From Candidatus Accumulibacter vicinus (GTDB lineage Bacteria; Pseudomonadota; Gammaproteobacteria; Burkholderiales; Rhodocyclaceae), in the NCBI GenBank assembly GCA_002425405.1, contig DIME01000188.1:9206-73205 (forward strand): DNA of 64,000 nt, written 5' to 3'. Shown here piece after piece: positions 29,086 to 38,838 of this stretch. Numbering within the stretch: position 1 is the stretch's first letter; each line of letters begins with the position of its first letter. The position numbers were made by a program, and so were the translations under genes. The notes beneath the pieces are model-generated. The model was given only the letters and a program-made list of their open reading frames with translations. It searched no databases and had not been told where the DNA came from.

Positions 29086-29189
29086 GTCCGATTTGCCGCC
29101 CCCGCAGCAAACGGCTTGCGGGGGCAACGCCGATCGTTTTCTGCTCACGCTGCCTACTTTACGTCATCACTAACAACAGGAGCCGCATC

Positions 29190-30176
29190 ATGTCCAAAGT
29201 CCCCATGCGCGTCGCGGTCACCGGCGCCGCCGGTCAAATTGGTTATAGCCTGCTTTTCCGGATTGCCTCCGGCGAAATGCTCGGCAAGGATCAACCGGTC
29301 ATCCTCCAACTACTCGACCTGCCGCAAGCTCAAAAAGCCTGCCAGGGCGTGATGATGGAACTCGAAGACTGTGCCTTCCCGCTACTCGCCGGCATGCTCG
29401 CTACCGACGATCCGACCCTTGCTTTCAAGGATGCAGATGTCTGCCTGCTGGTTGGCGCACGTCCACGTGGTCCGGGAATGGAGCGCGCCGACCTGCTGAC
29501 GGCCAATGGGGCGATCTTTACCGTGCAGGGCAAGGCCATTGCCGAGCAGGCCAGCGAGGACGTCCGCGTTCTCGTTGTTGGCAACCCCTGCAATACCAAT
29601 GCCCTGATTGCTGGTGCCGCCGCCAGGAAAGTCGGCCGCACCAATCCGGATAACTACCATGGCATGCTGCGCCTCGATCACAACCGTGCCCTCTCGCAAC
29701 TCGCCGCAAAAACCGGCCGACCGGTAGCGAGCTTCAAACAGCTCGTCGTGTGGGGCAATCATTCGCCAACGATGTACGCCGATTACCGCAATTGCACCTC
29801 TGACGGCGACAACGTCAAGGCGCTGATCAATGACCCGGTGTGGAACAATGATGTGTTCCTGCCGACCGTCGGCAAGCGCGGTGCCGCGATCATCGACGCG
29901 CGTGGTCTCTCCTCGGCCGCTTCTGCAGCCAACGCGGCCATCGACCACATGCGCGACTGGGTACTCGGTTCCGACGAATGGGTGACCATGGGCGTTCCTT
30001 CCGATGGCTCCTATGACATCCCGGCCGGTATCGTTTTCGGTTTCCCGTGCGAATGCAAAGGCGGTTCGTTCAAGATCATCCAAGGAATCGAAATCGACGC
30101 GTACTCGCGCGAGAAGATGAACAAGACACTCAAGGAACTGACCGACGAAGCGGATGCTGTCAAGGACATGCTCTAA
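29190..30176 (+). CDS. mdh: Malate dehydrogenase
   Basis: A 328-residue NAD-dependent malate dehydrogenase of the Thermus/cytosolic-type group common in betaproteobacteria. NAD site [31 protein letters not shown], and the catalytic histidine in [13 protein letters not shown]. The ATG at 29190 is preceded by AGGAG; a longer in-frame extension upstream runs through the promoter and is discarded. Divergent from gntR and followed by a terminator. Confidence 0.95.
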   Translation: MSKVPMRVAVTGAAGQIGYSLLFRIASGEMLGKDQPVILQLLDLPQAQKACQGVMMELEDCAFPLLAGMLATDDPTLAFKDADVCLLVGARPRGPGMERADLLTANGAIFTVQGKAIAEQASEDVRVLVVGNPCNTNALIAGAAARKVGRTNPDNYHGMLRLDHNRALSQLAAKTGRPVASFKQLVVWGNHSPTMYADYRNCTSDGDNVKALINDPVWNNDVFLPTVGKRGAAIIDARGLSSAASAANAAIDHMRDWVLGSDEWVTMGVPSDGSYDIPAGIVFGFPCECKGGSFKIIQGIEIDAYSREKMNKTLKELTDEADAVKDML

Positions 30177-30206
30177 GCAGGTCATCAGCAGTCGCTGCGA
30201 ACTTTC

Positions 30207-30233
30207 AGCCGCGGGAGTCCGCGGCTTTTTTTT
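30207..30233 (+). terminator. Rho-independent terminator after mdh
   Basis: AGCCGCGG (30207-30214), loop GAGT, CCGCGGCT (30219-30226), then a run of T to 30233. Thirty bases beyond the mdh stop. Confidence 0.9.
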
Positions 30234-30539
30234 CCCCAGAAGTACTTGCCAATCCAGTATGAGCCTGAAGTCTAGAGCGTACCGCAACGAGGCGGGTCCG
30301 CCAACGTGCGGACGCTATCGGGCTTAAGGGGCGTTGGATTTCTTTTCCTTCCCTACTTATTTTCCTTCTAGAATGACTGTTTCGCAAAACCTGCAAACAA
30401 CCCTCATGCGCTACTCCACAGAGAACCTCTTCACAGGCGTGAAACCGTTTCCTCTGTTACGGGGAGTTGCCCGCATGCACGCAGACAACCCGCATGCGCC
30501 TACTGGAGGAAGCAAAACCGCGCTTCTTCACCTGAAGCC
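30234..30539. other. Intergenic region between mdh terminator and the MazG-like gene
   Basis: About 300 bases without a supported gene. A plus-strand frame (ATG at 30373, 56 codons) ends with an ATGA overlap on the next gene, but its product resembles nothing I know and no ribosome binding site precedes it. A pyrimidine-rich stretch lies at 30341-30370. Confidence 0.3.
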
Positions 30540-30908
30540 ATGAGTCTGCCGACGCTGACCGCGGCAATCCTCGAATTTCGCGATCAACGCAACTGGGCGC
30601 AGTTCCACAGTTTGCGCAACTTGATCGTCTCGCTGAATCTTGAAGCCAGCGAGTTGCTCGAACTGACGCAGTGGAAGAGTGACACCGAGATGGCTGCAAT
30701 CGCAGGCAGCGCCAGCGTGCAGGAAGCCCTGCGCGACGAATGTGCCGACGTCCTGATTTACCTGTTGTTGATTGCCGAAAATGCCGGCATCGACCTTGAA
30801 GAAGCCGCACGCGCCAAACTCGTGAAGAACGCGATCAAGTATCCGATTGCACGCAGTTACGGATCGAACCGGAAGTATTCAGATCAAACAGGGCTTGAAC
30901 ATGCTTAG
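30540..30908 (+). CDS. MazG-like nucleotide pyrophosphohydrolase (dCTPase/RS21-C6 type)
   Basis: A 122-residue all-helical protein. The metal-binding motif of the family is visible as EASELLELTQW followed by DECADVLIYLLLIAENAGIDL, matching the EXXE...EXXD arrangement of all-alpha NTP pyrophosphatases. It probably hydrolyses a (d)NTP to the monophosphate and pyrophosphate as house cleaning. No strong ribosome binding site. Confidence 0.82.
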   Translation: MSLPTLTAAILEFRDQRNWAQFHSLRNLIVSLNLEASELLELTQWKSDTEMAAIAGSASVQEALRDECADVLIYLLLIAENAGIDLEEAARAKLVKNAIKYPIARSYGSNRKYSDQTGLEHA

Positions 30909-30971
30909 AAAATCGAGTGATTCTCTCACGGTCATGACACCTCCATTGAACACCCGCAAGGAGGAGCAATC

Positions 30972-31064
30972 ATGAACCAATATTTTTCTCCGACATCCGT
31001 CGGTAAGTTCTCCCTGGCGATCTGCAACCGGTACTCGGCCGAGAATGGCCAACCCTGCCGATGA
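30972..31064 (+). CDS. Small 30-codon ORF coupled to the DUF2189 gene
   Basis: ATG at 30972 follows an excellent AAGGAGGAG site five bases away, encodes 30 residues (MNQYFSPTSVGKF... ending NGQPCR) and stops so that its TGA overlaps the ATG of the DUF2189 gene (ATGA, 31061-31064). The downstream gene has no ribosome binding site of its own, so this looks like a translated leader or small protein. A CCTCC (30940-30944) could pair with the GGAGG (30960-30964) of its ribosome binding site. Confidence 0.5.
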   Translation: MNQYFSPTSVGKFSLAICNRYSAENGQPCR

Positions 31065-31858
31065 GCAACACACCAGACCCGACCGGGAGCCGCTTCCCGA
31101 CCATCCGCCAGACCCAGGCCAGCGCCGTTCTCGGCTGGGTGCAGGCAGGCTGGAATGACTACCGCCAGAGTGGGTTTGCCAGCCTGTTCTACGGGGTCTG
31201 TTTTGCCTTCGGCGGCTGGTTGCTGCAGGCAGTTTTTGCTCATGCCTTCGCACTTTTCGCGGGGCTGACGACCGGCTTCCTGCTATTTGGCCCCTTTCTG
31301 ACATTCGGGCTCTACGATCTGAGTCGACGTATCGAAATTGGCGAACCACCCCGATTGGCCCCGACCCTCGTCGCCTGGCGCTCGAATCTGGCCAATATCG
31401 GGGTGTTTGCCGCACTGCTGGCGGTGGTCCTGCTGATCTGGGCACGCGCGTCAATCATTGTCTTTGCGCTTTTCTTCGCCGGTGGATTGCCCAGCTTCGC
31501 TGATGTCGTGCGCACCGTCCTGACGTTCGAACAACTCGACTTTGCATTCGCCTACTTTGCCGTCGGGGGGTTCTTCGCCTGCTTCGTCTTCGCGATCAGC
31601 GTCATCGCCCTGCCCATGATGCTCGACCGCAAGACCGATGCGGTTACAGCGGCGCTTGCCAGCCTCTTCGCCTGCGCTCGCAACCCCGGCCCGATGCTGC
31701 TCTGGGCCACCTGCATCGCGATCCTCGCCGCCATCGGTTTCACAACGCTGTTTCTCGGGCTGATTGTGACCATGCCCCTGGTCGGGCATGCGAGCTGGCA
31801 CGTCTACCGCGAAGTCGTGGCTGACGAGGAGAAGAACGAGCAGATCGACCCGCGCTGA
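31061..31858 (+). CDS. DUF2189 family integral membrane protein
   Basis: A 265-residue inner-membrane protein with about six hydrophobic segments (roughly 40-65, 68-85, 115-140, 165-190, 205-225, 228-245). The DUF2189 pattern is recognisable in the N-terminal GWVQAGWNDYRQSG, LLFGPFLTFGLYDLSRR and the MMLDRKTDAVTAALASLFACARNPGPM segment (read as LDRKTDAVTAAL and CARNPGPM). Function is unknown. Translation appears coupled to the preceding 30-codon ORF. Confidence 0.8.
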   Translation: MSNTPDPTGSRFPTIRQTQASAVLGWVQAGWNDYRQSGFASLFYGVCFAFGGWLLQAVFAHAFALFAGLTTGFLLFGPFLTFGLYDLSRRIEIGEPPRLAPTLVAWRSNLANIGVFAALLAVVLLIWARASIIVFALFFAGGLPSFADVVRTVLTFEQLDFAFAYFAVGGFFACFVFAISVIALPMMLDRKTDAVTAALASLFACARNPGPMLLWATCIAILAAIGFTTLFLGLIVTMPLVGHASWHVYREVVADEEKNEQIDPR

Positions 31859-31878
31859 ACGGTCACAGCCTGACCCGG

Positions 31879-32739
31879 CTACTCCGGCAAACCGTTCAGA
31901 AAGTACAGACTCTCCAGCCGCGGCCCCGGTCTGCCGAGCATGCCGAACCAGCGATCATGGATCGCGTAGATCTCGCGGTTGCGGCTGAGGCGAGCAAGTT
32001 CACGGTTCACTGCCAGGCGGAAGGCTGCATCATTGCGGCGCATCATCAAGGCATAAGGCTCGTAGGAAAAGGTCTCGGGACCGATCGACCAGTCATTCTG
32101 GCTGCCTGAATCGAGGGCGAGTCCGATCAGCAACGATCGGTCCGAGGCGTAGGCCTCGACCTTTCCCTGCAGCATCGCCGCGATCCCCTGCGAGTGATCG
32201 CCGACCTTGACCAGCTCGGCAGCGACCTTGTACTGCAGCAGTGCCGCGGCAATCGTCCGCTCGCTGGTCGTTCCGGCGGCGACGGCAACCCGCTTGCCGG
32301 CCAGGTCTTCGAAGCGCCGGATTCCGGCGGCCCGGCGCGACAGATAAGTGCCGCCGTCGATGAAGGTCAGCAGACTGAAATCGACTTCCTCCATCCTTGC
32401 CAGCGTACTGGTGGTTGAACCACATTCGAGGTCGATCGCGCCCGACTTCAATTTGGCGATCCGCGTTTCCGGCGTCACCGGGATCCACTGCAGATGCAGC
32501 TCGTCGAGCTCCAGTTGCTTGACGATTGCCGCCGCCACCCTGGTACACAGGTCGACCGAATAGCCCCAGGGCTGATTGTCATCGCCAGTGTAAGAGAAGG
32601 GTACCGAGTTCTCCCGGTAACCGAGAGCAATGGTCTTTGACGCCTTGATCTTGTCGAGCGTCCCCGCTGCCTGCGCCGGTACGACCAAGCCCAGGAGCAC
32701 AGTCGTTGCCACCCACAGAACCCAATGATGCAACTGCAT
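31879..32739 (-). CDS. Periplasmic amino-acid-type solute-binding protein (family 3)
   Basis: A 286-residue protein with a Sec signal (to about AQA at residue 24) and the bacterial extracellular solute-binding family 3 fold: LGYRENSVPFSY, WGYSVDLCTRVA, DLECGSTTST and FSYEPYALMMRR. It resembles GltI/aspartate-glutamate binding proteins. No permease or ATPase gene is adjacent, so it is an orphan that may share a distant transporter or act as a sensor. Confidence 0.83.
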   Translation of the reverse strand: MQLHHWVLWVATTVLLGLVVPAQAAGTLDKIKASKTIALGYRENSVPFSYTGDDNQPWGYSVDLCTRVAAAIVKQLELDELHLQWIPVTPETRIAKLKSGAIDLECGSTTSTLARMEEVDFSLLTFIDGGTYLSRRAAGIRRFEDLAGKRVAVAAGTTSERTIAAALLQYKVAAELVKVGDHSQGIAAMLQGKVEAYASDRSLLIGLALDSGSQNDWSIGPETFSYEPYALMMRRNDAAFRLAVNRELARLSRNREIYAIHDRWFGMLGRPGPRLESLYFLNGLPE

Positions 32740-32919
32740 GCAATTCCTCCCAGTGGTGATGACGAAGATCGCCTTCTCGAATGATCAAAGCCGTGAAGCC
32801 GTGATTCTGATCGATGGACGGCGATTTGAAAATCGTTATTACCCGGGTTCTGCGGCACACACCCTGCCCCTATAACAGGACTATACTGTGGCCCCGTGCC
32901 TGCCAGAAGATCGCTGCTC

Positions 32920-33912
32920 ATGAACAACTACCCGATATCTGTCACCGCCCTGCTTCTGAACACGCTCCTGGTGGTTGCACCCGTCCATGCAGAAGAGACG
33001 CGCTACCTTGGCCTCTGCGATGCTTCCGCTGCCGTCGCGCTCGGCGCAAGGCACTTCGTCGTCGCGGACGACGATCGTCATGTCCTGACCATCTACCAAC
33101 GCGGCAAACCCGAAGCCGTGGCCTGCGTCGAGCTGCTCGGCAACAGCGGCGAGTGCCTGCCCAAGGCCAAGGCCAAGGCCACGAAATCGGACATCGAGGG
33201 TGCCGCGCGCATCGGCGACAGGATATACTGGATTTCCTCGCACGCCCGCAATCAGGACGGCGAGATCAAGGTGCAGCGGCGGCAGTTCTTTGCCACCGAC
33301 GTGCTCGCAAGTGCTCCCTCACCAACGGTCAGCGCAGCCACCCCGCCCTACACCCGGCTTGTCGAGGACATCGCCGCCGAACCAAGGTTTGCAGTCCTCG
33401 GCTCGGCCAGCAAGCAGGCGATCGATCCCGAAATGCCGGGCGGCCTGAACATCGAAGGTCTCGCCGCGACCCCGGATGGGCAACTCCTGATCGGCTTCCG
33501 CAATCCCTTGTCCGCACGCAAGGAAGCGCTGCTGCTGCCACTGAGAAATCCGGCGGCAGTGATCGATCAGGCAGCCAAGCCGGTCTTTGGCGATCTGATT
33601 GCGCTCGATCTCGGCGAGCGAGGGATTCGCAGCATCGATTTCGTCAATTCCCGTTTCGCGATCATCGCCGGCCCCTTGGGTGACAAGAAGAGCGGCAAGG
33701 GTTTCGCCCTCTATACCTGGTCGGGCAAGGCAGCCGATTCGCCGCAGCGGGTCAAGAAGATCGACTTCTCTGGCATGCACCCGGAAGCGCTCTTCGCGGC
33801 GGCCGGGAAAAACGAGATCTATGTGCTCAGCGACGACGGCAACCAGTGCAAGGACACCAAGCCAGGCGAGAAATCATTTCGTGGCTTTTCCTTGACTTTG
33901 CCTGATCTCTGA
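32920..33912 (+). CDS. Exported DUF3616 family protein
   Basis: A 330-residue protein with a signal peptide ending near VHA-EE and a beta-rich DUF3616 domain: CDASAAVALGARHFVVADDD, SDIEGAARIGDRIYWISSHARN, GLNIEGLAATPDGQLLIGFRNP and HPEALFAAAGKNEIYVLSDDG. It likely forms a beta-propeller-like periplasmic protein of unknown role. The ATG at 32920 gives the best signal peptide; 32896 is an alternative. A TATACT box at 32882-32887 lies just upstream. Confidence 0.75.
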   Translation: MNNYPISVTALLLNTLLVVAPVHAEETRYLGLCDASAAVALGARHFVVADDDRHVLTIYQRGKPEAVACVELLGNSGECLPKAKAKATKSDIEGAARIGDRIYWISSHARNQDGEIKVQRRQFFATDVLASAPSPTVSAATPPYTRLVEDIAAEPRFAVLGSASKQAIDPEMPGGLNIEGLAATPDGQLLIGFRNPLSARKEALLLPLRNPAAVIDQAAKPVFGDLIALDLGERGIRSIDFVNSRFAIIAGPLGDKKSGKGFALYTWSGKAADSPQRVKKIDFSGMHPEALFAAAGKNEIYVLSDDGNQCKDTKPGEKSFRGFSLTLPDL

Positions 33913-33957
33913 GCAGGCCCGCTGATAGCGAAAAGCTGGCGCCAGCGGACGGCCACG

Positions 33958-34743
33958 CTACTGCCAGGCGGCCAGGAATTCCCGCCAGTGCGGTTTGTCG
34001 ATCCGCGCCAGTTCAGCACGTATGAAGGCCATCTCGTTTTCGTATCCGGCACGCGCAATCTCACCGCGCATGCGGCGAAAGCACACGGAAACCAGGTAGG
34101 TGTTGAGTGCGTCGGTCTCGCAGTAATCGCGGATTTCAGCGTTTCGGCCCGCCTGCCATGCGCCCCACACCTTGCTGCCATCCATGCCGAGCTTGCCGGG
34201 AAAGCCGATCAGCCTGGCCAGCTCGTCGAGCGGCACGCTGGCGCGCGGCTGATACATCGCCAGCAGGTCCATCAGGTCCAGGTGGCGCGTGTGATAGCGG
34301 CTGATGTAGTTGTTCCATTTGAATTCACGGCTGTCGGAGTAGTCGCCGTCACCGAGGTCCCAATATCGCGGCGCGACCACCCCGTGCATCAGGCCGCGAT
34401 AGTGCAACACCGGCAGGTCAAAACCACTGCCGTTCCAGGACACGATCTGCGGCGTGAACTTTTCGATGCCGTCGAAGAAGCGTTGAATGATTTCGGCTTC
34501 GCCCTGCTCGGGTTCAGCCAGCGACCACACACGAAAATCCTTGCCGACCCTGAGAACGCAGGAGATCACCGCGACGCGTTGCAGGTGCAGCGGCAGGAAG
34601 TCGTTGCCGCTGCTAGCGCGGCGCTGCTGAAAGGCGAGTTCGGCGACCTCGTCGTCGGAAAGCGCCGCGTCGAGGCCATGCAGGCGGCGCAAGCCCCCGA
34701 CGTCCGGAATGGTTTCAATGTCAAAGGCGAGAACCGGCTTCAT
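33958..34743 (-). CDS. PolB-like 3'-5' exonuclease (DEDDy)
   Basis: A 261-residue predicted exonuclease related to the proofreading domain of family B DNA polymerases. Exo motifs: I in AFDIETIPD, II in SWNGSGFDLPVL, III in YCETDALNTY. No polymerase domain. It begins four bases after the cysM stop on the same strand. The start at 34743 (MKPVLAFDIE) was preferred over one 15 codons upstream. Role in DNA repair or RNA processing is unproven. Confidence 0.85.
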   Translation of the reverse strand: MKPVLAFDIETIPDVGGLRRLHGLDAALSDDEVAELAFQQRRASSGNDFLPLHLQRVAVISCVLRVGKDFRVWSLAEPEQGEAEIIQRFFDGIEKFTPQIVSWNGSGFDLPVLHYRGLMHGVVAPRYWDLGDGDYSDSREFKWNNYISRYHTRHLDLMDLLAMYQPRASVPLDELARLIGFPGKLGMDGSKVWGAWQAGRNAEIRDYCETDALNTYLVSVCFRRMRGEIARAGYENEMAFIRAELARIDKPHWREFLAAWQ

Positions 34744-34747
34744 GCGT

Positions 34748-35647
34748 TCAAGCGGGAAAGACCCCGGTCGACAGATAGCGGTCCCCACGATCGCAAACGA
34801 TGCTGACGATCATCGCATTCTCGACTTCGCTGGCGACCCGCAAGGCGACGACCAACGCGCCACCCGACGAGATGCCGGCGAAAATCCCTTCTTCGCGTGC
34901 CAGGCGGCGGGTCATTTCTTCTGCCTCGCCCTGCCCGACCGATTCGACGCGATCGACACGCGAGCGGTCGAAGATCTTCGGCAGATAGGCTTCCGGCCAC
35001 TTGCGGATGCCGGGGATCTGCGAACCGTCCTCGGGCTGGCAGCCGACGATGCAGATGCCGGGGTTCTGTTCCTTGAGGTAGCGTGACACCCCCATGATCG
35101 TTCCGGTGGTGCCCATGCTGCTCACGAAATGGGTGATTCGCCCCGCAGTCTGGCGCCACAGCTCGGGACCGGTACCTTCGTAGTGTGCCAGCGGGTTGTC
35201 CGGGTTGGCAAACTGATCAAGGATGATGCCGCGGCCTTCGTTGCGCAGGCTCTCGGCAACGTCACGCGCCAATTCCATGCCGCCATCCCTGGGCACCAGC
35301 ACCAGTTCGGCGCCAAAAGCGCGCATCGTCTGCCGGCGTTCGATGCTCTGATTTTCCGGCATCACCAGAATCATCCGATAGCCGCGCACCGCCGCCGCCA
35401 TGGCCAGGGCGATGCCGGTATTGCCCGAAGTGGCCTCGATCAGGGTGTCCCCCGGTTTGATGTCGCCACGCTGTTCGGCGCGTGCAATCATCGACAGCGC
35501 CGGCCGATCCTTGACCGAGCCGGCCGGATTGTTGCCTTCCAGCTTGGCCAGAACGAGATTACCGCGAGCGTCGTTGGCGGTGCCCGGTATACGCTGCAGA
35601 CGCACCAGCGGCGTTTCGCCGACGTACTCTTCAAGGGTCTTATGCAT
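34748..35647 (-). CDS. cysM: Cysteine synthase B (O-acetylserine sulfhydrylase)
   Basis: A 299-residue PLP enzyme. The PLP lysine is K46 in [11 protein letters not shown], with the phosphate loop [10 protein letters not shown] and [15 protein letters not shown]. The CysM subgroup signature is the short length and the C-terminal [11 protein letters not shown]. It makes cysteine from O-acetylserine (supplied by CysE at 11.3 kb) and sulfide or thiosulfate. Overlaps hldD by eight bases. Confidence 0.93.
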   Translation of the reverse strand: MHKTLEEYVGETPLVRLQRIPGTANDARGNLVLAKLEGNNPAGSVKDRPALSMIARAEQRGDIKPGDTLIEATSGNTGIALAMAAAVRGYRMILVMPENQSIERRQTMRAFGAELVLVPRDGGMELARDVAESLRNEGRGIILDQFANPDNPLAHYEGTGPELWRQTAGRITHFVSSMGTTGTIMGVSRYLKEQNPGICIVGCQPEDGSQIPGIRKWPEAYLPKIFDRSRVDRVESVGQGEAEEMTRRLAREEGIFAGISSGGALVVALRVASEVENAMIVSIVCDRGDRYLSTGVFPA

Positions 35648-36644
35648 GCTCGTTCAGCCAGTTAACGTATTGCGCAACGCCTTCCTCGACACTGGCAAAC
35701 GGGGCCTCATAACCCGCCTTGCGCAGCCTGGTGAGGTCGGCTTCGGTGAAACTCTGGTACTTGCCCTTGAGATCCGCCGGAAACGGGATGTATTCGATCA
35801 GCCCTTGCTGCACCAGTTCGGCGAGCGGCAGCGCTGCCTCGCCAAACAAGGCCCGGCAACCATTGACGCTGGCCATCGCCAGGTCGTTGAAAGGCTGTGC
35901 GCGACCGCTGCCGACGTTGAAAATCCCCGATTTCTCCGGATGATCGAGGAAAAACAGGTTGACGTGCGTGACATCGCCGACATGCACGAAATCGCGTCGC
36001 TGTTCGCCATCGGCATAGCCATCGCAGCCTTCGAAAAGCTTGACCTTACCCTGACTGCGGAACTGCTGAAAATGATGGAAGGCGACCGAGGCCATGCGCC
36101 CCTTGTGCGACTCGCGCGGACCATAGACGTTGAAATAGCGGAAGCCGACGACCTGCGAGTGGGACGGACCGGCGACGGCAAGGCGTTGCCGGACCACCTG
36201 GTCGAACAGGAACTTCGAATAGCCGTAGACGTTCAGCGGTGCCTCGTGCGCTCGCTCTTCCCGGAAAACGCTGCCGCCGCCGTAAGTTGCCGCGCTCGAT
36301 GCGTAGAGCAGCGGTACTTCCTGATCAAGACACCAGTCGAGAAGATCCAGCGAGTAACGGTAATTGTTCTCCATCATGTAGCGGCCATCGCTCTCCAGGG
36401 TATCGGAACATGCCCCCTGGTGGAGAATGGCATCGATGTCACCGTCAAAGTCGCCGGCCAGCAAGCGGCTGAGGAATTTCTGTTTGTCGATGTAATCGGC
36501 GATGTCGCAATCGACGAGGTTACGAAACTTGTCGGCCCGGCTCAGATTGTCGACGGCAATGATCCTGCGCATGCCGCGCTCGTTGAGCGCCTTGACGAGA
36601 TTGGAACCAATGAAGCCGGCTGCGCCGGTAACGATGGTATACAT
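35640..36644 (-). CDS. hldD: ADP-L-glycero-D-manno-heptose 6-epimerase
   Basis: A 334-residue short-chain dehydrogenase/epimerase: NADP site [11 protein letters not shown], catalytic Y140-x3-K144 in YGYSK, and the family markers [11 protein letters not shown] and [10 protein letters not shown]. It forms the L,D-heptose donor for the LPS inner core. Directly downstream of hldE, with a nine-base gap. Confidence 0.95.
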   Translation of the reverse strand: MYTIVTGAAGFIGSNLVKALNERGMRRIIAVDNLSRADKFRNLVDCDIADYIDKQKFLSRLLAGDFDGDIDAILHQGACSDTLESDGRYMMENNYRYSLDLLDWCLDQEVPLLYASSAATYGGGSVFREERAHEAPLNVYGYSKFLFDQVVRQRLAVAGPSHSQVVGFRYFNVYGPRESHKGRMASVAFHHFQQFRSQGKVKLFEGCDGYADGEQRRDFVHVGDVTHVNLFFLDHPEKSGIFNVGSGRAQPFNDLAMASVNGCRALFGEAALPLAELVQQGLIEYIPFPADLKGKYQSFTEADLTRLRKAGYEAPFASVEEGVAQYVNWLNEHA

Positions 36645-36653
36645 GGATTGACC

Positions 36654-37586
36654 TCACTTGAGTGCCGCAGCCAGTTCACGATGGCTGACCACCGCCGTAC
36701 CGAGCTTGCCAACGACGACGCCGGCCGCAACATTTGCCACCCGGACGGCCTCCGGCCAGGCCGTGCCGCACGCGAGCATCACGGCCAGGGTAGCGATGAC
36801 CGTATCGCCGGCACCAGACACATCGAAGACCTCCCTAGCCACGGCCTGCTCGTAGATCGCCCCGCCAGCATGGAAGAGCGACATCCCTTCCTCGCTGCGG
36901 GTCACCAGCAGCGCTTCGAGTCCCAAATCGCAGCGCAATGCTTCGGCCTTGTACGCCAGTTCGCCGTCGTCGTGCCAGCGACCGACCACGGTGCGTAACT
37001 CGTTGCGGTTCGGCGTGACGATGGTCGCGCCCGCATACTTGGAGAAATCGTCGCCCTTGGGATCGACCAGAACCTTCTTGCCGGCCGTGCGCGCCAATCG
37101 GATCATCTCGCCGATGTGCGCCAGGCCGCCCTTGCCATAATCGGAGAGGATCACCGCGTCGCATGTCGGCAGGCGCGCCGCGAACTCGGCGAGCTTGGTG
37201 CGCAACACCTCATGTGAAGGGGCCGTTTCAAAATCGATGCGCAGCAGTTGCTGTTGCCGGCCAATCACGCGCAGCTTGACCGTCGTGCTGATCGCAGCGT
37301 CGAGATGCAGGCTGGCCTCGATGCCACTTGCGGCCAGCAGTCTCTGCAGGCAGCGCCCGGCTTCGTCGTCGCCAACCACCGACAGCAGGGCGACCTGCGC
37401 ACCCAGGGCAGCGACGTTGCGAGCGACGTTGGCGGCCCCGCCGGGACGCTCTTCGCTGCGGTCCACCTTGACCACCGGCACCGGTGCCTCGGGAGAGATG
37501 CGAGAGACCTCGCCAAACCAGTAGCGATCAAGCATCACATCGCCGACGATCAGCAGCTTGGCGGTCGCGAAATCAGGGACGTGCAT
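36654..37586 (-). CDS. hldE: D-glycero-beta-D-manno-heptose 7-phosphate kinase
   Basis: A 310-residue PfkB/ribokinase-family kinase (RfaE domain I): GDVMLDRYWFGEVSRISPEAP, GGAANVARN and the catalytic FDVSGAGDTVIATL. The adenylyltransferase domain found in E. coli HldE is absent, so the second activity (hldC/rfaE2) must be encoded elsewhere. Part of the LPS heptose pathway with hldD. Confidence 0.92.
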   Translation of the reverse strand: MHVPDFATAKLLIVGDVMLDRYWFGEVSRISPEAPVPVVKVDRSEERPGGAANVARNVAALGAQVALLSVVGDDEAGRCLQRLLAASGIEASLHLDAAISTTVKLRVIGRQQQLLRIDFETAPSHEVLRTKLAEFAARLPTCDAVILSDYGKGGLAHIGEMIRLARTAGKKVLVDPKGDDFSKYAGATIVTPNRNELRTVVGRWHDDGELAYKAEALRCDLGLEALLVTRSEEGMSLFHAGGAIYEQAVAREVFDVSGAGDTVIATLAVMLACGTAWPEAVRVANVAAGVVVGKLGTAVVSHRELAAALK

Positions 37587-37668
37587 CGCCGCGGCTTCCG
37601 GAACGGCAGGATCTGCTCATGAGGCGAATACACCTCATATCGCGTATGGCGACTGGCAAGCTGAACTC

Positions 37669-38838
37669 CTAAGGTGTGAGGTCAAATTCTTCGGTGCGCT
37701 TTGGCGAATAGGTCTCCCAACCGCCACAGGCCGGACAGCGCCAATAGAACTGACGCGCCTTGAAACCGCAATTATCGCATCGATAGCGCGCCAGGCGGCG
37801 TGTGTAGACCTGCACGATCCCTTTTGCCAGATCGAGATCGGGGCGGCTCTCGGGCGGCGCAATCAGCAATCTGGCCTCCAGCAACTTGTCGAAACCGAGC
37901 AGGGTCGGATTGCGCTTCAACTCATCGCGAACCAGTTTGTACGCTGCATCCGGCCCGTCACTCTCGAGCACCAGTTGAAAAACCACGTCGAGCAGGTCCA
38001 GCGAAGGGTAGTGCTCAAGATAGCCGCGCAACAGTTGCAGGCCTCTTTCGCGGCGATCGAGCTTGCGAAAGGCGTCGAGCAGGCGTTGCGCCACCAGCGC
38101 CAGGTAGGTAGGATCCTGCTGTTCGATGCGTTGCCAGGATTCGATTGCTGCCAGCGGCTGATCCTGCTGGAGCAGGATGTCACCTTGGAGCAGGCTGGCG
38201 CGAACACATTTGCGGTTGCGCTCGAGCGCCGTCTGCAGGTGGCTGACCGCCAGATCACGGCGCGAGCGAATCAGCTCGGCAGCAGCCAGCTCGCAATGGT
38301 ACTCGGCGATTTCCTTGTGTGACGCGTAGTCCGGCAGTTCCGAAGCGATCGTGATCGCCTTCCCCCAGTCCTTTTCGAGCTGATAGATCTCGAGCAGGTT
38401 GCGCTTCGCTTCTTCGGCCAGAGGTGAATCGCGCAGCTTGTCGAAAATTTCTTCGGCGCGATCGAGCAAGCCGGCCTTGAGATAGTCCTGTCCGAGTTCC
38501 GCCAGCGCCTGCAGTTTTAAATCCTGTTTCAGATCCTCACGTTCGATGAGGTTCTGGTGCATGCGGATGGCGCGTTCGGTCTCGCCGCGACGACGGAACA
38601 GGCTGCCCAGCGCAAAGTGCAGCTCGATAGTCTGGGGATCGATCTTGACGGCTTCGACAAAGGCCTCGATGGCACGGTCGGGCTGCTCGTTGAGCAAGAA
38701 GTTGAGTCCCTGAAAATACGAACGCGGCAGCGTTCGCGACTCCTTCACGAGATGCCGGATATCGATGCGCGCCGCTGCCCAGCCGAGCCCGAAGAACAAA
38801 GGGAAAAGCAGGAGCTGCCAGTATTCGAATTCAATCAT
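37669..38838 (-). CDS. lapB: LapB (YciM), LPS assembly regulator
   Basis: A 389-residue protein: an N-terminal membrane anchor (residues 5-22), a series of TPR repeats from about 38 to 345, and a C-terminal rubredoxin-type metal site with C354, C357, C368 and C371. Established role in E. coli: holds LpxC for degradation by FtsH and coordinates LPS synthesis. It leads the heptose genes hldE-hldD. Its start overlaps a degraded lapA. Confidence 0.93.
   Translation of the reverse strand: MIEFEYWQLLLFPLFFGLGWAAARIDIRHLVKESRTLPRSYFQGLNFLLNEQPDRAIEAFVEAVKIDPQTIELHFALGSLFRRRGETERAIRMHQNLIEREDLKQDLKLQALAELGQDYLKAGLLDRAEEIFDKLRDSPLAEEAKRNLLEIYQLEKDWGKAITIASELPDYASHKEIAEYHCELAAAELIRSRRDLAVSHLQTALERNRKCVRASLLQGDILLQQDQPLAAIESWQRIEQQDPTYLALVAQRLLDAFRKLDRRERGLQLLRGYLEHYPSLDLLDVVFQLVLESDGPDAAYKLVRDELKRNPTLLGFDKLLEARLLIAPPESRPDLDLAKGIVQVYTRRLARYRCDNCGFKARQFYWRCPACGGWETYSPKRTEEFDLTP

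Noticed and set aside
30373..30543. 56-codon plus-strand frame upstream of the MazG-like gene
   Set aside because: No ribosome binding site and no recognisable product; the ATGA overlap alone is weak.
37619..37638. ATGAGG/CCTCAT inverted repeat between lapB and hldE
   Set aside because: Short and not followed by T residues; no evidence of function.
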